Source: Cavenderia fasciculata | Taxonomy: Eukaryota; Evosea; Eumycetozoa; Acytosteliales; Cavenderiaceae | DNA: 64,000 nucleotides | Direction: 5' to 3' | Assembly (NCBI RefSeq): GCF_000203815.1 | Contig: NW_004457718.1 | Coordinates: 248,001 to 312,000 of the forward strand | Part shown: positions 12,317-25,118 of the stretch, piece after piece | Layout of the letters: each line of letters begins with the position of its first letter | How positions within the stretch are numbered: the first letter of the stretch is position 1 | Translations under genes and position numbers: made by a program | Notes under the pieces: generated by a model | Told to the model about the DNA's origin: nothing | What the model saw: only the letters and a program-made list of their open reading frames with translations | Database searches by the model: none

Positions 12317-13411
12317 CTACCTTGTATTCATAGCAATTGAAGATGATGATTTACGATTCAATAACAAGTGTCTTTTTAATCTTTTGACAGCATAGACGAT
12401 GATGATTGATAGACATACTGCTCCAACTACGCCAACCACAATACCAACAATCAATTTCCATTTGTCATCTAAATCTTGTTGTGAACATTGATTATTGTCG
12501 TTGTGGGTGGTATCAACGATCAATGCTGAAAAGTCTGGGTAGAGTATACACGATTGACATTGTGGCAAACGAATACCTAGTACAATAGATTGTTGTTGTA
12601 ATAAAGTGTCATTGGTATTGGAACTTTCGATTGGTGCAAATGAAACTAGTTCAGTCTTTGAATAGACTTCTCTTCCATCGGATAGTGCAAAATCGATAAA
12701 TCTACCATTGAATTGAATATTGTCTTTGAGTACTCTCAGATACTCTAATGATCCCAAAGAGTCATTGGTGAGTGATCCGATTTGCCTTTGTTCACATTGG
12801 TATTCTACAGATTGATTTAAATTCATTTGTGATGAAAATAATAATCGGAGAGTTGCAACATTGGAAGTGTACTGCCAACCAGTTACATTGACCACTAGTT
12901 TAATTGCATTTGGATTGATTTTAACTACTTGACTACCAAATACAACTTGTCGAGCTTGTTGTGAAAATGATATGGTTGCAATAACTTGAAGTGATTGGAA
13001 TGGAATGTATCCCCCTTGTTCAACTTGACTGTTGGTAGAATTTACCATAGTCTTGTTGAGTTGATACACCCCAACGGTCAAACCATCAGTTTCAGTGATA
13101 TTAACAATCCAAGAATAATCTAGAATATTCAATTCATGTAATACTCCATCATCCATATCCAATTCTTGAATACCCTTGAATTTAAATCTAAATTCAATTC
13201 CATCAATATCAAATGAAACAGTTGGTGATGTTTCATTTGCTACATTTGTATTATTTGTGACTAAATAATAAATAAAAAAAAAATTAACTTTAATGTAATG
13301 TTAATTAATAATATTATTTTTTCGACATACATTTTGTTAAACAATACTCGGCAGGATTATAATTTTCCTTGCATACAAACACACAAAAATAATATTTTTA
13401 AATAAATTCAT
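12317..13411 (-). pseudogene. chimeric partial duplicate of the ComC-like gene
   Basis: A second copy of the 3' part of the neighbouring ComC-like gene. The exon read from about 13260 to 12317 carries the supersandwich-type domain, one membrane helix (WKLIVGIVVGVVGAVCLSIII) and a basic tail, and is mostly near-identical to 8170-7300. Upstream there is only the last piece of the second EGF exon (about 13377-13330). It is joined directly to what matches the first-exon start and promoter block of the full gene (ATG at 13411-13409). All LRR and IPT parts are missing. The leader frame, MNLFKNIIFVCL, does not continue into the EGF frame, so as sequenced it cannot make the membrane protein from that ATG. 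A product starting from the methionine at 13162 would lack a signal peptide. Most likely a pseudogene. Confidence 0.75.
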
Positions 13412-13692
13412 TTACTTTTTTATCTCTCTCTCTTTGTCTCTTTGTTTTTGGGTGGGTAGGTTCGAAATGGATCGAAAAGTTTTGTCTTTTTTTTCAAAGT
13501 TCCCAAGATATTTTTGAAATTTCGGAGTTTTGTTGTTGTTTGGCTTCTAAACTAGCATACATAACGTTGAGGTTGACCTATCTTTCTGAGTTATGGTGGT
13601 AATAAATAAATAAATAAAAGTATTATTAATTTTAGATGATTTTATTATTATTAATATTGTTCTTTTGCTGATTTGATTTGATTTTTTTTCCA

Positions 13693-14711
13693 TTATCTAT
13701 TTGAATTTAAAAGTCTATAATAGATATCTAAAAATGTTGGTCTTTCATCAGAAGAATGTTTCCAACAATCCTGAATGATTGATTTATAAATCTCTGGGCA
13801 ATCATTTGGCAACTCTAATCGCTTGCCACTTTGTAACAAATCTTTTACATAGTGAGGATTCATACCATCAAATGGTATTTGATTGGTTACCAATTCCCAT
13901 AATATTGTACCAAATGAAAATCTAAAAAAAAAAAATTAAAAGATTATTATTATTAATTTCTATATCTATTTTTTTTTTTTTTTTATTATTTCTACATACA
14001 CATCACTTTTTTCAGTAAAAGGTTTTGAAGATAAAATTTCGGGAGCAGCATAAAAGGCATAGGCCAATCGACTACCATCCAATTTGTTGTCTTTATGTTT
14101 ACAAGATGCTAAACCAAAATCACAAATCTTGATCTTTAGGTTGTTGGTTACCAATAGATTCTTTGATTTTAGATCGGTGTGATAGATTGGTGGGTCATAG
14201 GTAGACAGATGGTAACAGCCAAGTGCAACACCAGTAGCAAAGGTTAGAAGCAGCTGATTATCAATCTTGACCAATCCCTTTGTTCCTTCACGATGTAGGA
14301 TGTCATAGAGTGATCCACGAGGTAGGTATTCAGTGACAATATAACTATACTGTCCCTTGGTACATGCTCCATAATATTTTAAAAGGTTTTCGTGTGGTCT
14401 TAGCTTACTTAGCATACCCACCTCTTTTCTAAAATCTTCCAATGCCTTGTAAGATTGTAATTCTATTTGTTTGATTGCTACCTCTTTACCTTGCCAATAG
14501 CCATGATAAACTGTACTAAAACCACCTTGTCCTATTAATTCCCGTATCTCTAATTCTTTATAATCAATTTCCCATTCATAACTTCTTTTTATCATTGAAT
14601 TTGAATTTGAATTTGTCAATGATGTTATAGTTGCAGTAGTTGTATTTGATACATTTAATGATGATAAAGTTAAAGGTTGATTATTATTATTATTATTATT
14701 TATATAATTAA

Positions 14712-14748
<37 letters not shown>

Positions 14749-16585
14749 GGATAGTTTACTTGTTGTTGGTTGTGATATAGGATCAATAAACTCCATACTA
14801 CTATTTATATTAAAACTATTATTTAGACTATTTGGATTGGATGAATTATGTGATGATTTTAAATTAAACATCATATCATTATCACAACTTGTAGTAATAT
14901 AGTTGTTACCATTGGCACTTCCCCCACCACCACCAATACTATTATTACTCGATATTATATAATTTACATTATTCGTACTACTATTATAGTTATTATGATT
15001 ACTATTTTGATTATTTTGATTATTATTATACAATGAATTAAAAGCAGAAGATGATGAAGTTGAAAGTGAAGCAGTAGATGATGACAAGGAAAGTGTTGAT
15101 GATGTTAATGAAGTTGTTAAAGGGTTTGTTGTTGGATATAATGAACGATATGAATTCATATTATTATTATTATTTCCAGTATTACCACCATTTCCAACTC
15201 CTCCAAATAAATTAACACTACCATCAAAATTACGACGAGGATTACTTGTTGTTGGAATACCATGTGATGAACTTAAATCATCGATTCTATTCAACATGGA
15301 TTGATCAATTTCATCACAATCTGGATTCTTTATATGATATCTAATTGCTTTAATGCCAAGATGATAAAATGAAGGTAATGGATTACCATCTACTCCAATT
15401 TCTCTTATTGATCTAAATAAATGATTTAAATAAATATTTAATCTTTTTCTTTTTCTTTTTTTGTTTCTTTTTTTGTTTTTTTTGTTTTAAAACATACCTG
15501 CACTTTAAAAAACTTTTTGGAAAATTTGATATATGATTATTGTATAATTGTAAATCAACCAATTTGGTGAGAAACCCAATTTCAGCGGGCAACTCTTTAA
15601 TGTTGTTATTGCTGACATCTAGTTTCTTAAGACTAGATAGAAAACAAATGGATTCGGGGAGTTGTTCGATAAGGTTTTGTGAAACGTTTAGCTCGATCAG
15701 TGAAGAGAGATAGTTGATGGAATAAGAGATTGATCGGAGTCGGTTGTGTGAAAATGTGACCTTGGCAAGACGTGTCAACTTGACCCACGTCTTTTCAGCC
15801 ATCTCTGTGATTTGGTTGTGGTCAAATGAAAGACTATGCAATTTGGTGAGATACCTTAGTGACGATGGAATCTCTGTTATTTCATTCTTGGACAACGTTA
15901 GAACCTTGAGTGCTGTCAATTTAGACAATGCATTATTGGGAATAACTGATAATCTATTAATGGAAAGATCGAGTGTTTGGAGTTGAGTGAGACGTGCCAA
16001 TCGACTCTCCTCAATGGTTTCAATGTGGTTGTTGTCAAGGACAAGCTTTCTAAGTGATAATGGTACCTTTGGGAATTGAGTCAACGAGTTGCCCGAGAGG
16101 TAGAATTCCCTAAGTTTCCCCAATCCACCTGCCAGATCGTCTGGCAACTGTTCGAGATGGTTGTGACTGAGGTCGAGTATCGTCAGATGCCGTAGCGTCG
16201 ATAGTATAGGTGGCAGCGTCGATAATAGATTATTAAACATAATCAGCTGCTCCAAACGGTCTTTAACCGATATAATACTCGATTCATCAATCTCCATGAT
16301 CGAGTTGTGTGAAAGATCGATAATTTTGTAATGATTTGGTTGAATTATAATTGGAAATTCCTCTAATCCACTCTCTGATAAATCCAATTCAACTTCATAA
16401 TAATTACCATGATGATTATTATTACCATTATAACTATTTGAATCATTAAACCATAATATTTGTTGTCCATTTTGATTATTATTATTATTATTAGAATGAC
16501 CATATGAGTGATGATGATTATGATCATTTGTATTTGTATTTGGTATTGGTATTGATTGTTGAATTGTTTCAGATGTCGTTGATTT

Positions 16586-16633
<48 letters not shown>

Positions 16634-17684
16634 ATCAGGTTGATAATTTGTAATGATTTGAATATTTGATTTGGTTGATAGATATTGTTGATAGAATGTT
16701 TCCATGTCGGATATAGATACATTTCTCGCCAATGACGATGTCATCATTGTCGCAGTTGTTGTCGTCGAAAAAAATATTTGGAGGAGGACGTGATGGAGAT
16801 GATGGAACATTATTATTATTATTACTATCTATTTTCTTTTCAGTTGACGATGATGATGATGACGACGCTGTCATTAGTGAATGTAAAGATGGCGTTTGTT
16901 GTGTTGTAGTTGGTGATAATAATAGTTTGTTGTTATTTACAGTTGGAGAAGAAGAATGAGAATGATCAACACTCCCTCTTATATTGATATGATGAATGAT
17001 ACCTTCACGACTAGCTCTAATATTATCCATTTGTTGTCGTCTATTGTTACTGTTACTACTATTACTTGGTATACCCATATTACCTTCACTGTCTTGTGTA
17101 CTAAATTCAAAGTAGTGATCGATATTTTGTAAATCTGTTTCGTCTAGTTCGTAACAGTCTTCTCCTCCTCCTCCTCCTCCTCTAACACTGCTACCACCTC
17201 TATTACTATCAGTCGTTTTGTAAATATCTTCCAAAGAGTCATCATCTTCTAGATCGTCATCTAGATCGCTGTCGTCGTCATCACCATCATATGCAAATGA
17301 TGATCCCTCCATTATAAAACTTGTATTTGGTGTTTCATTTTGTGTTATATTACTCGTACTACTTATATCAATAGCTCTTGGCTCGTATACTAATCTTGTA
17401 GTCGTTCTATTATTATTATTATTATTATTATTTATTGACAAGGAGTCTAATGTTAAATCATCACCATCATTCCTCCAATTTTGTTGCTGGTTATTATTAC
17501 TATTATTATTATTATTAAAACTATTACTCCTTATCAATATACTATTACTAATATTATTGTTACTATGACTATTACTATAGTTTGAAGATGATGCTATACG
17601 TTGTTGTTGTTGTTGATCGTTATTGTTATCATTTTTATTGTTATTGTTACTGTCAGTATCGATGTATCCCACCGATATGCTCAT
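13693..17684 (-). CDS. leucine-rich-repeat TKL-type protein kinase
   Basis: Exons 17684-15498, 15412-14000 and 13921-13693 join in phase at both introns. The N-terminal third is acidic and Asn/Ser/Gln-rich. About 12 leucine-rich repeats follow between 16390 and 15500 (LDLSHNHLEQLPDDL type). A second Asn/Ser-rich linker precedes the kinase domain at about 14580-13700: glycine loop IGQGGFSTVYHG, catalytic Lys in VAIKQIE, HTDLKSKN in the catalytic loop, DFG in ICDFGLA, and APE in YAAPE. HTD replaces the usual HRD. The kinase group is tyrosine-kinase-like, widespread in dictyostelids. The first exon changes reading frame at a run of seven T (about 16768-16774), which is either an assembly slip or marks two overlapping genes. 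I favour one gene because the LRR frame has no convincing start. Confidence 0.75.
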
Positions 17685-20600
17685 TAGTATCCTATATAAA
17701 TATATATAGATATATATATATAAATATATAGTTTGTGTGTACTTTACAATATTTGTCTTTGTTGAAAAGAAGCGAATGGAGGGCGGGTTTTTTTAAAAAA
17801 GTAGCAACGGACAGTACTTTGATTATCTGAAACGACCGAAGTTCATTCAAATGACCTTTTTATATTTTTATTACTACTAAGAATAATATATCTGTACAAT
17901 AAAAGATTTCACAAGAACTGATCATATAAAATATTAAAATTTTAATTTAATTTTATTTTTATTTTTTAATCTGATGTAAAAGCAAAGAACTAGAAACTAA
18001 CTTGTCCTACTACTTTCATTTTCATTATCATCTTGACACAAAGAGAGAAAACAACTCGCGTATTCATGAATATAACTCATCAATTATCTCATCATCGTTC
18101 AAACTAGAACCTGTAAAGACGTCTTTTCAGCTTCTTCTAGATAGATTCAAGTTATAACAAAAAGGTAGATCACGATCAAGTGTGTTGCAGTTCAGATCAA
18201 TTCAACACACCACATATTATTACAACACAAGTTATCCGATTATTTTTTAAACTTTTAAGCTTGATTACCCCCATCACTCATCACCATCATCAACAACATC
18301 ACAGTCATCAAGATTTTGACAGCATTGATTTTAATTGTGTTGGATCATATCAGGTGGGGGGATTTTAGCAGAGGTTCCTGCTCTACCTCTCTCTCTCTCT
18401 GGGTGGACATTCAATGTGTGGCTGGCTGATGGTGTGCGAGGACAACCCACTAATATTAGCTATTCCCAACCAACCAACCAACAAACATTGTGGATATTTT
18501 AAAGGTGACAATGATGGATGATGGGTTGCATGATGATGATGGTTAAACCCATGAATCAGTTCAACAAAAAACAGGAATTAATGGATTAATGAAAAAAGAG
18601 TTGGTATCAGTGTCATTCACCAACACTCACTGATTCCCACCATCACAACAAAAGGAATTTGCGACGACAATACAAGTGTACCTGTGTGTTCTCTCTCACT
18701 CACCCACGCTCATTCATCTCGATCAACAATCTAGATGAAGCTAGTACTACTAATGAATGGCTACTCTGTTGGTTGCAATACCTGATTAATCAATCGCTTT
18801 TTTGGTTAGTGAGAAGAAAGCGATATATTGTACAAATATATTTATTACATGTAATTATTATTTTTATTATTATTTTATTATTTTTCCTTTTATTATACTT
18901 TTTGCGTCATTGTAGAGAATAGAGTAGAAAGTCACAGTCAGCTTACCAGGATCAAAAAAAAAAAATTGATCAAGAATTGCAAACAAACAAACAGATAAAT
19001 ATCTTTCACTAGCAAATAATAATAGTATTATTAATAATGGATATGGTACTTGACAAACCGTTTGTATCTTCAGTATTGTATAGTATCTCTCTTTTTTTAA
19101 TAGGAATAATCCTTTTTTTTTTTGTTTATTAAATCATTCGTTTTGTTTGTTTCAAAACTATGAATTCTTCTCATTCTTTTTCTGCACCCAAAAACCCAGC
19201 AACAATCCAAAACATTGCCTTCTCCCAACAAAACCGATGATCACCCCCAATAATAATTGAAACATAGATTTAATTTTGCAAACCCGATGAATCCAACCAT
19301 TAAAAACCTTTGGATATTTTTTGAGGTTTCCCAACAACAAACAATTACCCTTTTCTCTATTACACATCTGATGATTTGCCAATATCATCACAAAACATAG
19401 TTAAATTCAATCACACAAAACAGAGAGTAGATAGAAAGAGAGGAAACAATCCACGAACGAAAAAGAGATTTATGTAAGAGACGAATTAGTTAGAGATAAT
19501 AAGTAAATGCACAGAGTCGGCGATCATCATAGACAAAGTAGTGACACCCATCAATCATAGTTTTAAAATACCCAACTATCTTGAAGTGGATGGTAGGGGG
19601 GGGGTGGTTGTTGGGATCGCAAAACAGAAACAGTTATAACTGTCATCTACGATAAAAAGATAAATCTTCAAAAATTAGTTATGTATGATTGATTGATTGA
19701 TGATGACGAAACTACCAACCCAACTCTTTTTTTTTTAACTGATGTTAATTAGTACGACGATGATGATGATGGGGGAGTGAGTACACATAGCAGCTGCCAT
19801 ATATTAACAACACATTATAATATTAATACATCTATGTTTGAAGGAAGCTGCGCACTCTCACATCGCTATGCAGAGTAAAGTAGGAGGGAGTCTCCCTTCC
19901 AATGTGCATAGATGAATAAAGAAAAAATATCTCTTTTTTTTTTAAAATTTTTTTTTTCCTAAAGTGTTTTTTTTGTCAGCGCCCATCAAAAACTATTATT
20001 GTTATTAGAGCATTATTAGCAGCAGAAGAGCAGAGCAGTGTACAGTAGAGAAGGAGGAGAAGAAGAAGAAGAAGAAATATAGTTAGAGTCACAGTGTGAT
20101 TGTATATATATCTGTAGGTTTAGTTTATTATTACTACTATTCTATGTGAAATGATCGCGATCGATCTCACACCACTTGCACAGCAACTAGACACATACAG
20201 ACAGAAAGAATTGGCTTTTATTATTATTATTATTGTTGTTCTTTAGACAAACAACAAACAACAATAATATATTATTATTGCAATGATAAAGTAGAAAAAG
20301 AAGAAGATGGTGATGACGATGACGATGAGGAATGAAATAATAATGAAATGTTAAAGAGGAAATGTACACACCAACATTCAATCAGTTATCAATGAATCAA
20401 TGAATCAATCAATCAATCAATCATACAGAGAAAGAAGGAAAGAAAGAAAGAGTGCAATAAGAATAGGAATAGGAGGAGCAGACATCCATCCATCCAAATT
20501 TGTGGCGACGCAAACATACCAAAGTATCATTTTTGGTGTGGGTTGGGTTATTTTTTATTTAATTTTTTTTAAAACAACAACAAAATTCCTATCTTGTATC

Positions 20601-21163
20601 TATCTCTCTCTCTTTGTTTCATAACCACAATAACAGCAATACTATCCAAAGCAAAAACAACACCAACAACAAAATAACAAATAATCAGTACTTTTTGTTT
20701 AAGAAAAAGAAAAAAGAGTTTGACTCGACAAAGAGAGAGAACAGAACAGGTTTAATTTACATTCATTCCATCTTTGGGAAAGAAAACAACAAAACTATTT
20801 ATCAATTAATGTAATTGATTGTTTGTTGGGTAAGAAAGAAAGAAAGATAGAAAGAAGAACCTTTACACACACTCTCCCTCCCTCCCTCTTACTTCATTTG
20901 TGTTATTTATTTATTTATTTATTTGTTTTTTTTTTTGTTTGTGTGTGTGTTTTGGTTGTGTGTATGGTTTGGTTGGATTCAAAACTCACACTACTCTTTA
21001 ATTTTGTCATCAACTACCCATACCAACAATCAACCAACCAACTAAACCATAAAGATCAATCAATTACTCTCTTTGTTTGTTGTTGTGCACGCGAGATATA
21101 TATATATATATATAACAATATTCAATATTAGTAATACAAGTCAACAAACACTAACATTCAATT
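17685..21163. other. 3.5 kb gene-free spacer between divergent kinase genes
   Basis: The longest non-coding stretch in the window. It holds T-runs, AGA and GAT simple repeats, and CT-rich tracts. Short frames at 18180, 18659, 20400, 20614 and 20823 are low complexity without recognisable motifs. The one structured element I can support is at 19829-19914 (listed separately). It probably contains long 5' leaders and promoters of both kinase genes. Confidence 0.4.
19829..19914. ncRNA. candidate structured RNA (closed multi-stem fold)
   Basis: An 86-base segment closed by a perfect 8-bp stem (CATCTATG at 19829-19836 with CATAGATG at 19907-19914). Inside, GGAAG near 19843-19847 can pair with CTTCC near 19896-19900, CTGC/GCAG and CTCT/AGAG can close a second stem around 19848-19875, and GGGAG/CTCCC forms a small hairpin near 19885-19897. 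It is markedly richer in G and C than its surroundings. It lacks a TPsiC-box sequence, so it is not a normal tRNA. Transcription and strand are unknown. Confidence 0.3.
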
Positions 21164-23910
21164 ATGTTTTATCATATACTTAGTAGTGGCAACAAACAAC
21201 AGCAGCAACAGCAACAGCAACAACAAGACCAAGAACAACAACAACAACCAACAGCAGTAGTAAAACCAAAACCACAACTGCAGATAACTCAACATCACTA
21301 TAACCTTAGCTCGATCAATAAGGATAAAGAGAAAGAGAAAGAAAAAGACAAAGACAAAGAAAAAGATAGTATTAGTAGTAGTAGTACGACAACGACAACG
21401 ACGACGAATAATCAAAATAATCAAAATAATAATACATCTTCATCTTCATCATCAACGGCAACATCACCAACGATTACAAGTTTAAATACTTTTAATACAA
21501 CTTCAACCACGACTACTACAACAGCACCAACATCCTCCACTGCATCATCTCTTGATAGAAAGTCTTGGATGACAGAGGCCTTTTCTAGAAGATCGAGCAC
21601 TTCACTACCTACTACACCAATGAGCAGACCACTAAATAAACTGCACCAAGCCATAGCGGCAAAGGACCTCACCAAGGTCAAGCAGAGACTAGCACAGCCG
21701 AGAAAGGCTAAACTAGAGATGCTAGAACTGGACCACATGGACCAGAACCCTCTCTGCGCAGCCCTTCGTTTCGGTTGCTACGACATTGTTAAAGATATTT
21801 TACAATTCTATCAAACAAACAAGTATGTACAAACAAACAAAAAAAAAAAAAGAAAGACAAGGTAAAGGTAGTATATAGAACTAATTATTGTTGTTACTTT
21901 TAGATTGGATATAAATCAACAAGATAAAAATGGATATACAGCATTACATGTTGCAACAAGTAACTGTGACGATCAAATTTTAATGTTATTACTACGTGAG
22001 GAAGGAGTCAATGTAAATCTAATCAACGACGACAAGAATTCAGCATTACATTACTTTTGTCAAAAGTTTAAATCACCAAATCTTTCAGAACCATTCGAAT
22101 TGTTCCTCAAGAAGGGTGTCAATATCAATCTACAAAATAAGAATGGTGAAACTCCATTACATAAATCTATATTTAATAATTCAGTTCGTTTATTAATGGT
22201 TAATAAATTATTAGAAGTAAGTCAAAAACAAAAAGAAAATAGAAGAAAAAAGAAGAGAAATAAGAACAAGATGTATTAATTATTAATTATTTTAATTTTC
22301 ATAGCATAAAGCAGAAGTAAATGTATTAAATTCAAGAGGTGAGAGTCCACTTCATTTTGCAGTACGTCTTGGTAGAGAAGATTTAGTATCTGTTTTGGTA
22401 AAAGCAGGTGCTGATCCAAATATCAAAGGAAATGAAAAAAAGACATGTTACGAATTATCACTTCAAGGTCAAAATGTAAAAGTAATTAATTTTTTAAAGA
22501 ATGTTCAAGGTAAATATAGAAAATAGAAAAAGAAAAAGATAAATATACAATATATTGTTGGTTATTAATTTATACTTTAATTTAGACGTTTATAATTGGT
22601 TACAATCAATTGAATTGGGAGAATATTGGTTAAACTTTGTGAAAGAAGAGATATTTATGGATTTATTACCGGATCTTGATGATACAACATTGGATTCGTT
22701 AAAGATTGTGACCAAAGGACACAGAATACAAATTACAAAACAATGTAGGCTATTAAAAGAGCAACAACTGCAACCAACACCAACCAAACTACCCAAGCCC
22801 GTCACACCCAAGGGCGACAAATCGACACCACCCGGTGGCTCTTTTGAAAAGGAATCGATACAGTCTGACGAGCTCCGAACAACGTTGGTCAACATACACA
22901 ATGGATCGAATATCATCTACTCTAACGACCTAGAGTATACATGTAAATTGGGCCAGGGATCGAGTGGCAAGGTGTACAAGGGGTTGTATCGCGGCAAAGA
23001 GGTTGCCATCAAGGTGCTAAAGGCCATCACCACGCAGTCGCAGTTGGAAGAATTTAAGAAGGAATTCCAAATCATGGCGTCGATTCATAGTCCGTACATG
23101 GTGCAGTTTTACGGAGCATCACTCGAGCCCAAGCTCTGCATGGTCATGGAGTACTGCAGTCGCGATTCTCTGTACCATGTGATGAACACGGTCAAGTATG
23201 AGATTGGATGGGACCGATTCTTCCAGTTTACCATGCAGATGACACTCGGTATCCAGCAGCTGCACAACAACCAGCCTCAGATTGTTCACCGTGACTTCAA
23301 GTCACTCAATCTCCTCGTCAACGAAGACTGGGAATGTAAAGTATGTGATTTTGGACTCAGTCGTTTTAATACGGCCGACAACTTGGACACGCTCTCCAAG
23401 ATCCGTGGCACGTTTGCCTACTGCTCGCCAGAGGTTGCCAATGGCTCGGGATCGCCCTACACCACCAAATCAGATATTTTCAGCATTGGTATTGTCTTTT
23501 GGGAGTTGTTGGTGCGTGTGCTCACTGGCGAGTACTCTCGACCCTATTCCGAGTATCCACACATCAAGATGGATTTCCAAATCATGCTCAACTCTAAAGA
23601 GGGTCTCCGTCCAACTCTACCCTCTTCTTGTCCTGCCGGTCTCGTCAATCTCTACAAGGATTGCGTACACCAGGAAGCCAGCCATCGTCCAACCTGCGAA
23701 GATATCATCTCGTCGCTAAATATCCTCAAAAAAGAATACGTCGCTCATCGTCAGTCTTGGGACACCCTATTAAAACAACAATATATTCATTCCAACAATA
23801 ATAATTCTGCAAATACTACTTTTTCTTCTTCAAATTCATCAACCTCTACAACTCCAAATAGTTTAAACATTTTTAATAATAATAGTAATCATAGTAATGA
23901 TCATAAATAA
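21164..23910 (+). CDS. ankyrin repeat - SAM - TKL protein kinase
   Basis: Exons 21164-21822, 21904-22216, 22305-22509 and 22586-23910 join in phase (833 residues). The order is: a Gln/Ser/Thr-rich N-terminus, ankyrin repeats from about residue 160 to 390 (NGYTALHVATSN, NGETPLHKSIF, GESPLHFAVRLG), a SAM domain at about 393-455 (YNWLQSIELGEYWLNF), then a kinase domain at about 508-775 with LGQGSSGKVYKG, VAIKVL, VHRDFKSLN, CDFGLSRF, GTFAYCSPE and a final Arg-Pro-Thr motif. All catalytic residues are present, so it should be active. Such ankyrin/SAM kinases are common TKL members in dictyostelids; the specific orthologue is not recognised. GC content and codon choice rise sharply in the kinase exon. 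The tail is Asn/Ser-rich. Confidence 0.88.
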
Positions 23911-25118
23911 TAATTAATTAATTAAATAATAATAAAATAATCATAAATAATAATAATAATAATAAGATAAAAGAGATTGGAAAGAGAGTTGAAAAACAAA
24001 AGATAGTGGAATATTAGAGAAATCCAAACCCCAAAAATGATAAGATAAATAATAAAAAACCCTTTATAAAAAAAAAAATCTAAAAAAAACAAAAACTATT
24101 TTACTTAAAGTTGAGATTTACAATTGTTTTTTGTAGATCCAAAAATTTGTTGTTGTTGTTCTCTCGGGTAGGAGAAATGACAGATACATATAAAAATTGA
24201 AATAATAATTAATTTTAATTCATTTTAAAAATATCTACTTTGCTTTGTCAATCTGCTGTTGTTGAAAATCGATTTGGATTAACAAGGACAGGAAAGGACA
24301 GGGAGGGTCTCACCCCCTCCTTTTATTATCATTTTGGTACCTTTCTGATAATAGAATCTCTCTTACAATCGTCTTTTCGATTTCTTTTACAATTTGTTTT
24401 AATTAATTACTTTTTTTATTTATTTATTTAATACTACTCTATTATTTTTTTCTCTTCTCTTCTCTTGCTCTATTAATTCATTTTTCTTCCTTTTGATACT
24501 TTATACAACATAATAATAATAGATTAATAGTAATACGATTTAATATAGAAAAAAGGTAAGTTCATTTTACTTTAAAAAAAAATATCAAGCGACCAGTCAT
24601 ATCCTTCATCTTTAAAGGGAGATAGAGTATAGAGAGTTTGTACATCCTCATTTATATATTTATATAACCCTTTACGAAATTATTCTCTCTATTCTACACA
24701 CATGCATACATACATACATTCAAACATGCTCGTGAGCATCTGCTATGATGACTTGAATCCGATTTCTTTTTTCTTTTACGACCACACTTCCTTCTCCCAC
24801 CCGTCCTCACCCTCTCTCGAGCTCTCAATGCTATCATCATAATTATACATGGTCATAAATCGATTGATGGATGATGTGATGATGTTCACATCTATCTCTA
24901 TCATCTGTATTCATCCATGTTGTTTGTTGCTTGTTGTTTTAAAATACAATATGATGATGATGAAAGATGAAGATTCAAAAATTATTATTTATTTACTAAC
25001 CAAATTAATAATAATTTAAATCAATCAATTAGAGTTTAAAACATAGAATAGAATAGAGTATATATATATATATAAATCGTTTGAAATATAGAAATAGATA
25101 ATATAGAATATAATAATT
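23911..25118. other. intergenic spacer
   Basis: About 1.2 kb between two plus-strand genes: AT-rich 3' end with A-runs, then a mixed block with CT repeats and GAT-rich words near 24860-24960, ending in a TA microsatellite at 25060-25074 just before the ceramidase start. No gene seen. Confidence 0.4.

Noticed and set aside
7259-13411. Three separate small genes for the ComC-like exons
   Set aside because: The pieces join with consistent phases and a known domain order, so they are exons of one gene plus a partial duplicate.
18606-18634. ATCAGTG ... CACTGAT inverted repeat
   Set aside because: Only 7 bp with an 15-base gap in low-complexity DNA; expected by chance at this scale.
18659-18922. 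87-residue frame in the large spacer
   Set aside because: Ends in a TTATTATT-derived hydrophobic run; no codon bias or motif.
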